Source of the DNA: Tabrizicola sp.
GTDB taxonomy: Bacteria; Pseudomonadota; Alphaproteobacteria; Rhodobacterales; Rhodobacteraceae
Assembly: GCF_022842145.1 (NCBI RefSeq)
Contig: NZ_JALHQD010000002.1
Coordinates: forward strand, 62,001 to 126,000
DNA: 64,000 bases
Direction: 5' to 3'
Positions 34,613 through 44,921 of the stretch are shown here, piece after piece (the first letter of the stretch is position 1; the number at the start of each line of letters is the position of its first letter). The notes under the pieces were generated by a model. The model had not been told where the DNA came from. It was given only the letters and a program-made list of their open reading frames with translations, and did not search any database. A program made the position numbers and the translations under genes.

Positions 34613-35077
34613 TCAGGCAAGCACCTTCGTCATGAAGACCGAGTTCGGGTCTTCTTCATAACCCTCGAACGGCGGGCACTCATCAAACCCCGCCCGCGCA
34701 TAAAGCGCCCGCGCTGCGACGAAGGTCGGCTGCACCCCGGTTTCCAGTGAAACCCGCAGGAAGCCATCCTTCCGCGCCTCGGTCACAAGGTGGTCCAGCA
34801 TCGTCTTCGACAAGCCGCGCCCCCGCGCCTCGGCCAGGACATGCATCGACTTGATCTCGGCGTGCGCCTCGTCGATCCGCTTGTAGGCCCCCATCGCCAG
34901 CGGCTCGTCTCCGTCCCGCAGGACGAAGAAGCGGATGCCTGGCGCGGCCAGCGCGCCCTTGTCCATCATGTGGATCGATTCGGGTGGCGTGTCGGCGTGC
35001 ATGTCGGCCGTATGCCGTTCGAACAGCAACGACAGGTCCGGGGTCAGCGGGTGTTCTTCGGCGATGACGACCGCCAT
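34613..35077 (-). CDS. GNAT family N-acetyltransferase
   Basis: The 154-aa protein has the GNAT acetyl-CoA motif region SMHVLAEARGRGLSKTMLDHL (R-x-x-G-x-G/A-like) and a C-terminal LYARAGFDEC block. It shows the pattern of small acetyltransferases with unknown acceptor. Its ATG at 35077 directly follows the TGA of the upstream NDUFS4-like gene (no gap), so they are probably co-translated. Confidence 0.88.
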   Translation of the reverse strand: MAVVIAEEHPLTPDLSLLFERHTADMHADTPPESIHMMDKGALAAPGIRFFVLRDGDEPLAMGAYKRIDEAHAEIKSMHVLAEARGRGLSKTMLDHLVTEARKDGFLRVSLETGVQPTFVAARALYARAGFDECPPFEGYEEDPNSVFMTKVLA

Positions 35078-35389
35078 TCAGTGCGTCCAGGCGCCCTTGC
35101 GATCGGTGGCGAAGTTCTCGCCATAGCCGCGGGCGCGGATCACCGGCTTGCGGGGCTTTGGTTCGACCAGATCATACGCGATGCCCTTTTCGGCCGCATA
35201 GGCCTCGGCCGCAGCGCGGGTTTCGAACTTCAGCCGCACCTGGCTTTGCGTGTCCGAGGACGAGGTCCAGCCCATCAGCGGATCGACCTCGCGCTCTGAT
35301 GCCTGGGCAAACTCCAGCACCCACAGGTGGGTCTTGGCAGAGCCGGACTGCATGGCGGTCTTGGCGGGCTGGTAGATGCGGGCGCGCAT
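35078..35389 (-). CDS. ETC complex I subunit conserved region protein (NDUFS4-like)
   Basis: The 103-aa protein starts [16 protein letters not shown], then [29 protein letters not shown], the PF04800-type NDUFS4 (18 kDa) pattern with GWTSS. In mitochondria and alphaproteobacteria this is an accessory subunit of NADH:quinone oxidoreductase located at the hydrophilic arm. The nuo operon is elsewhere. ATG 35389 has GGAGG with 6-nt spacing. Confidence 0.9.
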   Translation of the reverse strand: MRARIYQPAKTAMQSGSAKTHLWVLEFAQASEREVDPLMGWTSSSDTQSQVRLKFETRAAAEAYAAEKGIAYDLVEPKPRKPVIRARGYGENFATDRKGAWTH

Positions 35390-35597
35390 GGGAATCCTCC
35401 GAACGTGACCCTTATATCTCAACGCTGTGCGGAAAGCGCAAGCGCCAGAAGAGGCTGTCGGTCGGCGTCTGGGAGGTGTGGGGTGGGGTAGGGTCGACGC
35501 CGACCGACAGCTTCAGTTGCTGCTTGCCGGATCAGTCTTGCGCAAGTCGCAGTGCAAATCAACCTTAAGTTGTAAAGCGCCCGCAAAATCTTCCGGT

Positions 35598-36455
35598 CTA
35601 TCTCTGGCGCAGCCGAATGATCCGGTAGCTGTTGTAGTGCCGGAACGCTTCGGACGTGCGGCTGGTGCCGGTCAGGCGTTGCATCAGGTTCTCGCGCCGC
35701 TTGCGCGACAGGAAAAGCCCGATGGCTTTCCCCAAGGCCCAGTGCGCCGTGGGCCGATTGTCCCGGATCTCATCCGATACGCGCGTCACTCCGTGGCCCA
35801 GAACGTGGAACAGCCGCTGCTCCAGATCGATCGAGGGCGCCACGGCCTCGGTGATGTCCTCTTCGGCATCGACGGCGAAGGCCGAGCCGTCGACCGCCGC
35901 ACGAAACGCCGCCAGCGGATGCCCGCCGCCCGGCTGGGGACCCTCGGCCGCCCGGCCCCGGTAGGCCTCGGTGCGAAAGCAGTCGGCAATCAGCACCTGT
36001 CCACCCGGAACCAGAAGCCGCGCGCATTTCGGCAGGCTTTCAGACAGCGGGATGTACTGGAAGCTTTCCGAAAAGAGGCACAGGTCGAACGGCCCCTGGC
36101 CCTGGAACGCCTCGAAGGTGCATTCGTGAACCGTGGCCCCTTTCGCGGTCTCACGGCAGCGCGCGGCCAGAAAGGCGGACGGAACGACGATCTCGACCTG
36201 ATGCCCCAGGGCCAGCAGCTTCTTCGCCGTCTCGCCTGCGCCGCCGCCGATATCCAGGATGCGCAACGGACCGGGAGGCAGATAGCCGAACAGCTTCACC
36301 GTATAGGCATCCTGCGCCGCCCGCAGATTGGCCGCGGTCGCCTCCAGCCCGGTCCACAGCCCGTAATGCAGGTTCTCGGCCCCGGTCAGCCAGCGGATGA
36401 ACGCCAGCCCCACATCCAGCCCCACCGCCCGCGTGTCGATCTTGTCAGCCATCAT
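35598..36455 (-). CDS. Class I SAM-dependent methyltransferase (DUF-type)
   Basis: The 285-aa protein has the glycine loop RILDIGGGAGETAKKLL (about residues 64-80), then VEIVVPSAF and FDLCLFSESFQYIPLSESL, an acidic/Tyr-containing region typical of Methyltransf_25-like enzymes. Substrate unknown. It has a double ATG start (36455, 36452) with AGAGGTGA just upstream. It diverges from uvrB. Confidence 0.85.
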   Translation of the reverse strand: MMADKIDTRAVGLDVGLAFIRWLTGAENLHYGLWTGLEATAANLRAAQDAYTVKLFGYLPPGPLRILDIGGGAGETAKKLLALGHQVEIVVPSAFLAARCRETAKGATVHECTFEAFQGQGPFDLCLFSESFQYIPLSESLPKCARLLVPGGQVLIADCFRTEAYRGRAAEGPQPGGGHPLAAFRAAVDGSAFAVDAEEDITEAVAPSIDLEQRLFHVLGHGVTRVSDEIRDNRPTAHWALGKAIGLFLSRKRRENLMQRLTGTSRTSEAFRHYNSYRIIRLRQR

Positions 36456-36593
36456 TCACCTCTGGTGGGCCGAGCCTTAGCCGCTTGGGCCGCTTTCGGC
36501 AACGGTTTCGCCCCACCACACCGGATGACCGCTTGAACTGGAACAAAAACGGATCAAATCTGTCTCTCCCCCGACTCCCCCGAGAGGCGCGCG

Positions 36594-38777
<2,184 letters not shown>

Positions 38778-38793
38778 ACCCGTCGACCAGCGG

Positions 38794-38818
38794 AAGGTGG
38801 GCGAATCGCCCACCCTAC
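38794..38818 (-). repeat. REP palindrome copy 2, left flank of RAYT (inverted)
   Basis: AAGGTGGGC-GAATC-GCCCACCCTAC. Read on the minus strand it is GTAGGGTGGGC-GATTC-GCCCACCTT, the same GTAG-footed hairpin as copies 1 and 3. It lies 105 nt from the RAYT stop and is inverted relative to copy 3. Confidence 0.8.
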
Positions 38819-38923
38819 GCGACCGCACCGTCCTGACCGCTGGATCTCATCCCATGCGGCAGCATAGACGGCCGGTGGGTGGCATTGCCTGGGACTCTGG
38901 ATTCGATAAGCAGTCTGCCCTCT

Positions 38924-39430
38924 TCACGCCACCGCCCGCAGGGTGGGCGTTTTGTCCACCTTCGCCCGCAAGTCACGATGGATCGTCGAAAAGGGCCAGT
39001 CCTCGGCCTTGGTCGCCAACCCGTGCCGGACCGGATCGCTCAGGCAGTGAGCCACGGCGCGGCGCCCTTCCTCGGCATCGCGAATCAAGTGCTCCCAGAA
39101 CCGCCGCTGCCAAAGCCCGGCCTCGCGCTTCTCCACCATGCTTGGCGACTGCAGGCCCCGTAGGCCTGTCGCATGGGTGAAGCGGCCTTTAAGCTTCTGC
39201 CAGCGACGGGAAAAGTCGGCATCCCCCGCTGGCAGCGTCCAGACCGCGTGGATGTGGTCCGGCAGGACCACCATCGCGTCGCAGCGAACCGGTTGCTCCG
39301 CCACGGTCAGACGGTAGGCCTCCCGCAGCAGATCGATGCGATCGGTCAAAAGCGTCCCGCCCCGTTCAGCCAGATGGACCGTGAAGAAGTAGGTGGCACC
39401 TGGGACGCGCAAGCGGCGGTAGTTCGGCAT
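38924..39430 (-). CDS. REP-associated tyrosine transposase (RAYT/TnpA_REP, Y1_Tnp)
   Basis: The 168-aa protein has the Y1/HUH family core: FFTVHLAER near the start, the HUH metal motif VLPDHIHAVW (H59-I-H61), and RRFWEHLIRDAEEG then DPVRHGLATKAEDWPFSTIH. RAYTs are domesticated single-copy relatives of IS200/IS605 TnpA that process REP hairpins. The position that is normally the catalytic Tyr (Y-x-x-x-x-P-V-x-H-G) reads His128 (AHCLSDPVRHG), one transition from TAC to CAC. It is flanked by two inverted GTAG-REP hairpins. Confidence 0.9.
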   Translation of the reverse strand: MPNYRRLRVPGATYFFTVHLAERGGTLLTDRIDLLREAYRLTVAEQPVRCDAMVVLPDHIHAVWTLPAGDADFSRRWQKLKGRFTHATGLRGLQSPSMVEKREAGLWQRRFWEHLIRDAEEGRRAVAHCLSDPVRHGLATKAEDWPFSTIHRDLRAKVDKTPTLRAVA

Positions 39431-39456
39431 GGACCTTCCCTTTCAAGGGGCTTTTG

Positions 39457-39485
39457 TAGGGTGGGCGGTATCGCCCACCCTGCGC
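39457..39485 (+). repeat. REP palindrome copy 3, right flank of RAYT
   Basis: GTAGGGTGGGC-GGTATC-GCCCACCCTGCG, with GTAG foot and a 9-bp stem. It differs from copy 1 by two loop bases plus one base at its right end. It lies 27 nt upstream of the RAYT start codon and just beyond the stop of the next minus-strand gene. Confidence 0.85.
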
Positions 39486-39490
39486 TGGGG

Positions 39491-39775
39491 TCATTCGACA
39501 AGGACGATGTCGTCCTCCGCCGCGGCACTGGACAGGGCTTGGCAGGTGACGACCTCGCTTGACCGTTCTTCCCAGTAGCGCGGGTCCGCGAGCACCGCCT
39601 TGGGCAGGCGGTCCTTGTTGAACACCCGCCTCGTTTGCCGTTTGACCGTGATTTCGAACCGGTTCGACCGCAGCCGCGCCCCGGGTTTCAGGAAGGCGTC
39701 GCGCAACTGGTCTGCCCGGTCCTGCAATCGCCGGATCTCGGCCTTCAGCCAGGCGAATTCGTCCACCGCATCCAT
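39491..39775 (-). CDS. Small protein of unknown function, 94 aa
   Basis: GGAGGT precedes ATG 39775 with good spacing, so this is likely a real gene. The first ~30 residues (WLKAEIRRLQDRADQLRDAFL) form an amphipathic helix, probably a coiled coil. The remainder is basic and then acidic (NRFEITVKRQTRRVFNKDRL, then DDIVLVE). There is no membrane or signal sequence and no recognised domain. Its stop is 6 nt from REP copy 3, which separates it from RAYT. Confidence 0.65.
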   Translation of the reverse strand: MDAVDEFAWLKAEIRRLQDRADQLRDAFLKPGARLRSNRFEITVKRQTRRVFNKDRLPKAVLADPRYWEERSSEVVTCQALSSAAAEDDIVLVE

Positions 39776-39891
39776 CTTGCACCTCCGCGTCTTCGGGCAG
39801 TTTCGCAGGCCCGGGTTGCGGCAGCGTTAATGGCCGACGGAACAGGAGCGGGTGGCCAGGAGTTGATCCGTCAGCCACTGCAGGAGAAGAC

Positions 39892-40632
39892 ATGCCCCAT
39901 CCCATCCGCATCGGCGTCGGCGGCTGGACCTTTGAACCCTGGCGCGGAACCTTCTTTCCGGAAGGTCTCCGCCAGGCCGACGAGCTGCGCCACGCCTCCC
40001 GCGCGTTTACGGCAATCGAGGTCAACGGCACTTTCTACCGCACCCAGACCCCCGCCACCTTCCGCAACTGGTCGCGCCAGGTGCCCGAGGGCTTCGTCTT
40101 CACCCTCAAGGGTCCTCGCTACGTCTCTACCCGCCGCAAGCTGGCCGAGACGGGAGAGTCGATCCGGCGGTTCCTCGACTCGGGGCTCGAGGAGTTGGGG
40201 CCGAAGCTTGGGCCGATCAACTGGCAGCTTCCGCCGACGCGGGCCTTCGACTGCTCGGACCTTGCGGGTTTCCTCGACCTTCTGCCCGACGACCTGAACG
40301 GCCTGCCGCTGCGCCACGCCATCGAGGCCCGGCACGAAAGCTTCCGCGCCCCGGCCTTTCCAGCCCTGCTGGCGGACCGGCAGATCGCCGTGGTCCGGGG
40401 CACCGACAGCGAATACCCCGAGATCGACGCCGACACGGCCCCTTTCGCCTACCTGCATCTGATGGGCACCCGCGAAGGCGAGCCGCTGGGCTACCCCAAG
40501 GACGAGCTTGACCGCTGGGCCACCCGCCTGCGCCGTATCGCCAAGTCGCGCGAGGTCTTCGCCTTCGTCATCTCGGGCCACAAGGTCGCAAATCCGGCCG
40601 CAGCCCAGGCGCTTCTGCAGCGCCTGGCTTGA
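39892..40632 (+). CDS. DUF72 domain-containing protein
   Basis: The 246-aa TIM-barrel-like protein starts RIGVGGWTFEPWRGTFFP and has AIEVNGTFYRTQTPATFRNW, the DUF72 pattern, plus FVFTLKGPRYVS and a C-terminal FAFVISGHKVANPAAAQALLQ. DUF72 proteins have no proven activity; homologues are widely conserved. ATG 39892 has AGGAG upstream. Confidence 0.9.
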   Translation: MPHPIRIGVGGWTFEPWRGTFFPEGLRQADELRHASRAFTAIEVNGTFYRTQTPATFRNWSRQVPEGFVFTLKGPRYVSTRRKLAETGESIRRFLDSGLEELGPKLGPINWQLPPTRAFDCSDLAGFLDLLPDDLNGLPLRHAIEARHESFRAPAFPALLADRQIAVVRGTDSEYPEIDADTAPFAYLHLMGTREGEPLGYPKDELDRWATRLRRIAKSREVFAFVISGHKVANPAAAQALLQRLA

Positions 40633-40662
40633 CGACGCAGCGTTCAGGCCCATCTCCTGACC

Positions 40663-41091
40663 ATGCGCGCGCTGATCACCCTTCTTCTGCTTGCAGGTCC
40701 CGCCTCAGCCTGGGAGTTCACGGCCACGCCCGTCTGCACGATCAGACAGGACACGCCCGATCTGGCGGTCCGCGTCACCTACGACCCCTCGCAGGCAGAG
40801 CCCTACGCGATTGCCCTGACCCGTCCCACGGCCTGGCCCGAGACGAAGACCTTCGGCCTGCGGTTCGACGGGCCGGCGGCGATGACCATCGGTACGGGCC
40901 GCCATCAGCTTTCGGCGGATGGCAAGACGCTGACCGTCAGCGACAGCGGGTTCGACAATGTGCTGGACGGGCTGGCCTACAACGGTCGCGCGACGGCGCT
41001 TGCCGAGGGGACCGAGGTCCCCTTCGACCTGACCGGCGCCAGACCCGCCGTGGAGGCGTTCCGCGCCTGCAACGTCCTGCCCTCGGCCTGA
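40663..41091 (+). CDS. Secreted protein of unknown function, 142 aa
   Basis: Signal peptide MRALITLLLLAGPASA (cleavage before WEF), then a beta-rich mature domain with two Cys (PVCTIR and RACNVLP) that could form one disulfide. No domain recognised. It lies 30 nt after the DUF72 gene on the same strand, so probably co-transcribed. It converges with the ABM-domain gene. Confidence 0.7.
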   Translation: MRALITLLLLAGPASAWEFTATPVCTIRQDTPDLAVRVTYDPSQAEPYAIALTRPTAWPETKTFGLRFDGPAAMTIGTGRHQLSADGKTLTVSDSGFDNVLDGLAYNGRATALAEGTEVPFDLTGARPAVEAFRACNVLPSA

Positions 41092-41104
41092 TCCGCGCAA
41101 CGCA

Positions 41105-41422
41105 TCAGTAGACGCCTGTCACCTCGTACATCACCGGTTCGAACCCACGGCAAAGCTCGTTGATCTTGCGATTGCGCTCGCGCATTTCCGGCGTGCGCAG
41201 CATCGCCTGGTAATCCTCGCGCCGCGCCCACTGGCTGTAGTTGCAGATCCGGGTCCGGGCGTCGTTCATGTGCAGACCCGCCGCGATGAAGCCGGGCTGG
41301 TGGCGGATGCAGGCTGCATAGGCGGCCTCCAGCGCCTCGACCAGATCGAAAGCCATCGCGGGGGTGGTCTCGAAGGTGGTGATGACGGTTTGCCCTTGGA
41401 AATCCTTGACAATCTGCGGCAT
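41105..41422 (-). CDS. Antibiotic biosynthesis monooxygenase (ABM) domain protein
   Basis: The 105-aa protein has a ferredoxin-like ABM fold pattern: TVITTFETTPAMAFDLVEAL, HQPGFIAAGLHMNDARTRICNYSQW and an aromatic tail. ABM proteins include quinol monooxygenases (YgiN-like) and heme-degrading enzymes; the family alone gives no substrate. Confidence 0.8.
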   Translation of the reverse strand: MPQIVKDFQGQTVITTFETTPAMAFDLVEALEAAYAACIRHQPGFIAAGLHMNDARTRICNYSQWARREDYQAMLRTPEMRERNRKINELCRGFEPVMYEVTGVY

Positions 41423-41473
41423 GTCGGTCCTCCCTCTTCTGCACTCAGGATGGCACGAACCGGGATCAAAGGC

Positions 41474-41662
41474 ATGAAGTTTCTCGACCCGAACGACCGC
41501 TTCTTCTCCCGCGCCTGGGTGCGCTGGCTGACCGTCCTTTTGCCCATCGGCTGGGGCCTGTTCGAGCTTCTCTACGTCGGATCGCCCTTCTGGGGGATCA
41601 TGTTCCTTGCGGCGGGGGGTTATGCCGGCTGGATGCTGTTCTTCCAGCGCGGCAAGGACTGA
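41474..41662 (+). CDS. Small membrane protein, 62 aa
   Basis: Starts MKFLDPNDRFFSRAWVRWL and has two hydrophobic segments (about residues 19-36 and 40-55). The 'MKFxDPxDxFF' opening recurs in small Rhodobacterales membrane proteins of unknown function. ATG 41474 is chosen for that reason; ATG 41450 is in frame eight codons earlier and preceded by AGGATGG, so also possible. It converges with the zinc-ribbon gene, whose stop is 12 nt away. Confidence 0.65.
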   Translation: MKFLDPNDRFFSRAWVRWLTVLLPIGWGLFELLYVGSPFWGIMFLAAGGYAGWMLFFQRGKD

Positions 41663-41674
41663 GATCGGGACGGA

Positions 41675-42811
41675 TCAGTCCATCCACTCCGGTCGGTCCA
41701 GCCCCAGGGACTGCGGGTCGTTCAGATAGGCGGCGCCCAAGGCCACGACCAGCGCAAGCAGCACCGCAAAGGCGATCTTCCAGGCCGACCAGGGCCGCTC
41801 GCCCTGCACTTCGCCCGTCTGCGCGTTGACGATGAAGCGGTAGCTCTTTCCATTGTACTTGTAGGCCGCCATCCAGACCGGCAGCAGGATGTGCTTGAAG
41901 GTCTCCTCCGACCAACTGGTGTCCACGTCGTCCACCCGCTGATCGTCCCCGCCGATGTCGTCGCGCACGTCCTGGACGATCACCTCCGACATCTTCTGGC
42001 GGGCCTTCTGGTGGCCGTCGGCCAGGCCCACGGTATACCCCTCGGCCTGGAAACCGGCCAGATACTCCGGCCCGTAAGGCACCAGAGCGCCCAGGTCCCA
42101 GGGTGTCAGCTCATTTCCCAACCGCTCGGGCAGGCTGCCCGAGGCCATGACCAGCACGTCGTCGAAGTCCCGCGCCACCCGGCCCGACGCCGGATACCAG
42201 CGCGTATGGCGAACCTGCTCCTGCCGCGTCTCCATCTTGCCGTTGACCCGGACCGAGACCGTGCGGGTCTCGTAATAATGCTCGCCCCGCTGGCCGGTGT
42301 AGCGGCTGGCCGTGTCGGCGTCGAAGGTCCAGAACGGCACATAGATGCCGTTCATCGCGCGACCCTTGCGGGCGTACTCCAAAAGCGAATTCGGCGCGAA
42401 CCACAGGCTGCCAAGCCAGGCCGTCATCGCCTTGCGCGCCTCGGTTTCGGTCAGCACAAACGGCACCAGCGCCTGGGGCTTGATATGCCGCTGGGTGCCG
42501 GTGTCCAGCACCACCGGCGTCGCACAGAACGGACATTCGGTGGCATGGGTCGCGCCGGTGATCTCGACCTGAGCGCCGCAGTTCGGGCAAGAGGTGGTGC
42601 GCACCTCGACCATGTCGCGATCAGCCAGATCGTCCTTCAATCCCCGTTTCAGATCAAGCTCTTGCAGCGCGCGGGTCCGGCTTTGCGGTGCTGCGGCGGG
42701 GATGTCCTGCACATGGCCGCAATGATCGCAGACCAGCCGCGTCTGGCCCGGAGAGAAGCGCAGTTGCGCCCCGCATTGTTCGCAGGGCCAGCGGTGTTCA
42801 TCCTGCGGCAT
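41675..42811 (-). CDS. Double zinc-ribbon membrane protein (TFIIB-type zinc ribbon)
   Basis: The 378-aa protein has two zinc knuckle pairs: C10-C13 with C28-C31, and CPNC (about 74-77) with CPFC (about 93-96). The middle is a large soluble domain with HEYYETRTVSVRVNGKMETRQ-like sheets, and one TM helix is near the C-terminus (AFAVLLALVVALGAAYL). It is the last gene of the operon, 4 nt after the SPFH gene. Such proteins accompany SPFH/TelA genes and probably assemble at the inner membrane; the role is unknown. Confidence 0.8.
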   Translation of the reverse strand: MPQDEHRWPCEQCGAQLRFSPGQTRLVCDHCGHVQDIPAAAPQSRTRALQELDLKRGLKDDLADRDMVEVRTTSCPNCGAQVEITGATHATECPFCATPVVLDTGTQRHIKPQALVPFVLTETEARKAMTAWLGSLWFAPNSLLEYARKGRAMNGIYVPFWTFDADTASRYTGQRGEHYYETRTVSVRVNGKMETRQEQVRHTRWYPASGRVARDFDDVLVMASGSLPERLGNELTPWDLGALVPYGPEYLAGFQAEGYTVGLADGHQKARQKMSEVIVQDVRDDIGGDDQRVDDVDTSWSEETFKHILLPVWMAAYKYNGKSYRFIVNAQTGEVQGERPWSAWKIAFAVLLALVVALGAAYLNDPQSLGLDRPEWMD

Positions 42812-42814
42812 GGC

Positions 42815-43915
42815 TCAGGGTTTCGGCGGTGGCGGCGGCACCTGGTCCAGAAGCCGCGCAAGGTCCGTCTCGGCGGCCATCTTCCAGCCGTCCTGACCCG
42901 CGGTCCAAACCATCGTGGCGCGGCCAAGCTTGCCCTCGGCCGCCATCCGCGCCAGGTCGCCCTCTGCGAACGGACCCGATGTCGACCCATCCACCGCAAG
43001 ATGCCAGGCCTTCGCGGCCGGCGGCGCTGGGGGCGGGGGCGGCGGGGCGGCGGCAGCACCCGGCTGACCTCCCCACGGCCCCATGTTCTGCGCCATCGAC
43101 GCACCCATGCCCATGCCCATTCCAGCCCCCATCGCCGAGCCCATCGCGGACCCCGGCTGGGACATGCTTTCCGCCGCATTGTACTGCATGTAACGGTTCA
43201 GATCGCCGACCACCCCCATCGAGGTCCGCTTGTCCAAGGCTTTCTCGACCTCCTCCGGCAAGCTGACGTTCTCGATGTAGAATTCCGCGATCGACAACCC
43301 GTATTCGCCGACCTGCGGCGCAATGGCGTTGGCGATGATCTTGCCCAGGTCCGCCGTGTTCGCCGCCATGTCCAGCACCGGAATGCCCGACTTCGCCAGC
43401 ACCTGACTTACCGACTGGACGATCACGTTGCGGATCTGGAAGCTGATCTCGTCCGAGGTGAACTCGCCATCGGTGCCGACGACTTCCTGGATGAACTTGC
43501 CCGGATCGGTCACCCGCATCGAATAGGTCCCGAAGGCGCGCAGGCGGACCGGCCCGAACTCGGGGTCGCGGGCCATGATCGGGTTCTTGGTGCCCCATTT
43601 CTGGTCGTTGAACCGGGTGGTGTTGACGAAATAGACCTCCGACTTGAACGGCGACTGGAATCCGTGGTCCCAGTGCTGCAGCGTGGTCATGATCGGCATG
43701 TTGTTGGTCTCAAGCATGTAAAGACCGGGCTGGAATACATCCGCCAGCTGCCCTTCATGGATGAAGACCGCCGCCTGGCCTTCGCGGACCGTCAGCTTGG
43801 CACCCATCTTGATCGCCTGCCCCCGCCGGTCAAAGCGCCAGACCATCGTGTCGCGCGTGTCGTCGAGCCAGGAGATGACGTCGATGAATTCGCCTTTGAG
43901 GAAATCGAAGACCAT
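42815..43915 (-). CDS. SPFH domain protein with C-terminal GYF-like domain
   Basis: 366 aa. Residues ~1-250 form a prohibitin/flotillin-like SPFH domain (SPFKSEVYFVNTTRF, VRLRAFGTYSMRVTDPGKF, NVIVQSVSQVLAKSGIPVLD) of the YdjI/virion-core-protein type. A Met/Gly-rich then Pro-rich linker (~255-300) leads to a GYF_2-like module (WHLAVDGSTSGPFAEGDL to TAGQDGWKMA). No obvious TM helix is present, so membrane association may be peripheral. ATG 43915 has GGAGAGAACAA upstream. Confidence 0.88.
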   Translation of the reverse strand: MVFDFLKGEFIDVISWLDDTRDTMVWRFDRRGQAIKMGAKLTVREGQAAVFIHEGQLADVFQPGLYMLETNNMPIMTTLQHWDHGFQSPFKSEVYFVNTTRFNDQKWGTKNPIMARDPEFGPVRLRAFGTYSMRVTDPGKFIQEVVGTDGEFTSDEISFQIRNVIVQSVSQVLAKSGIPVLDMAANTADLGKIIANAIAPQVGEYGLSIAEFYIENVSLPEEVEKALDKRTSMGVVGDLNRYMQYNAAESMSQPGSAMGSAMGAGMGMGMGASMAQNMGPWGGQPGAAAAPPPPPPAPPAAKAWHLAVDGSTSGPFAEGDLARMAAEGKLGRATMVWTAGQDGWKMAAETDLARLLDQVPPPPPKP

Positions 43916-43985
43916 TTGTTCTCTCCGTCATGGCAGGGCAAGGCAGGGTAGTTTGGGCTGGGCAGGTAAGCCAGCTTCTGTTGGG

Positions 43986-44912
43986 TCAACTTTCGCCGCC
44001 GGTCAGGCGACGCGCAAGGGATTCGACGACTGGCCGGGCTTCTTCGGCTGTCATGCCGGGACGCAGCTCCGGGCTGTAAAGGATGCGCAGCATATGCTCG
44101 TCCTGGTCGGTCAGCAGGGCGAATTCCTCGTCGTCGTTGAAGATCGAGGGCCGGGCGCGCGGGCTGTCGTTCGGCAAGCCAAGTCCCTGCGCGATTTCCT
44201 CGTGGAAGCAGGACAGGCGCAAGAGGTCGGGGTTTTCGGCCCGGATGACGGCAACGGCGTGTCGGTGAAGATGACTTTCCGATCCCGAGATGGCGAAGAC
44301 GTTGCAATAGGTGGTCTGACCCATCCGCGTGACCGCCTGGATGACATCGGGCGCGATGCCGATCCGCAGGCTGTCCAGTTCGGGCCCCAGCGCCTCGCGC
44401 TCGTCTTCGGAAACGACATAGACCCAGAAATTCGGTGCCGCATCCGTCAGTCCGATGGGGTGTCCCGTGATCTGCGAAAGCCGCGCAAGGTAGCTGGCGA
44501 TCTTCGCCCGGTCGGTGGCCTGCTTGTCGGCGGGCACCGACGCACCGAAGCGGACCGCGACACGCACCGGGACATTCCACCGGGTCAGGGGCGATGCTGT
44601 CTCGGCCCGGGTGATCCCGCTGCGGCTGCGGGTGAACTCCTGGAAAAGGGCGATCCGCAGGAAGTTCTCGGTCAGCCGGTCGGCCCGGACCGGGATGTCC
44701 GCCCCCGGATCGGTCCGCAGCATTCCCTCGCGCAGCAGCACCTGCTGCACCTGGGCGTAATAGGCCGTTGCGGCCGCGCTTTTTGGCGAGGGCTCGGGCG
44801 GGGCCACCGGCACCACCACAGGCGGCGTTACGGGTACGGGTGTGCCAATGCAGCCGGACAAAGCCAGACAGGTGGCCCCGGCCAGAAGGAACTTGATCTG
44901 CACCCGCGCCAT
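43986..44912 (-). CDS. DUF2927 lipoprotein
   Basis: The 308-aa protein has a lipobox (LALSGC, about residues 16-21) and a Pro/Val-rich stalk before the DUF2927 domain. RLSCFHEEIAQGLGLPNDSPRARPSIFNDDEEFALL is the domain's metallopeptidase-like core: an HE-x6-G-L arrangement that could bind a metal, though activity is unproven. ATG 44912 has AGGA nearby. It lies between telA and the SPFH gene in a tight operon. Confidence 0.85.
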   Translation of the reverse strand: MARVQIKFLLAGATCLALSGCIGTPVPVTPPVVVPVAPPEPSPKSAAATAYYAQVQQVLLREGMLRTDPGADIPVRADRLTENFLRIALFQEFTRSRSGITRAETASPLTRWNVPVRVAVRFGASVPADKQATDRAKIASYLARLSQITGHPIGLTDAAPNFWVYVVSEDEREALGPELDSLRIGIAPDVIQAVTRMGQTTYCNVFAISGSESHLHRHAVAVIRAENPDLLRLSCFHEEIAQGLGLPNDSPRARPSIFNDDEEFALLTDQDEHMLRILYSPELRPGMTAEEARPVVESLARRLTGGES

Positions 44913-44921
44913 TGCGTCCTT

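Noticed and set aside
38938-38966. A fourth REP in the 3' end of the RAYT gene (AGGGTGGGCG...TCCACCTT)
   Set aside because: Only one arm matches the REP; pairing is imperfect and it codes for the C-terminus. At best a decayed half copy.
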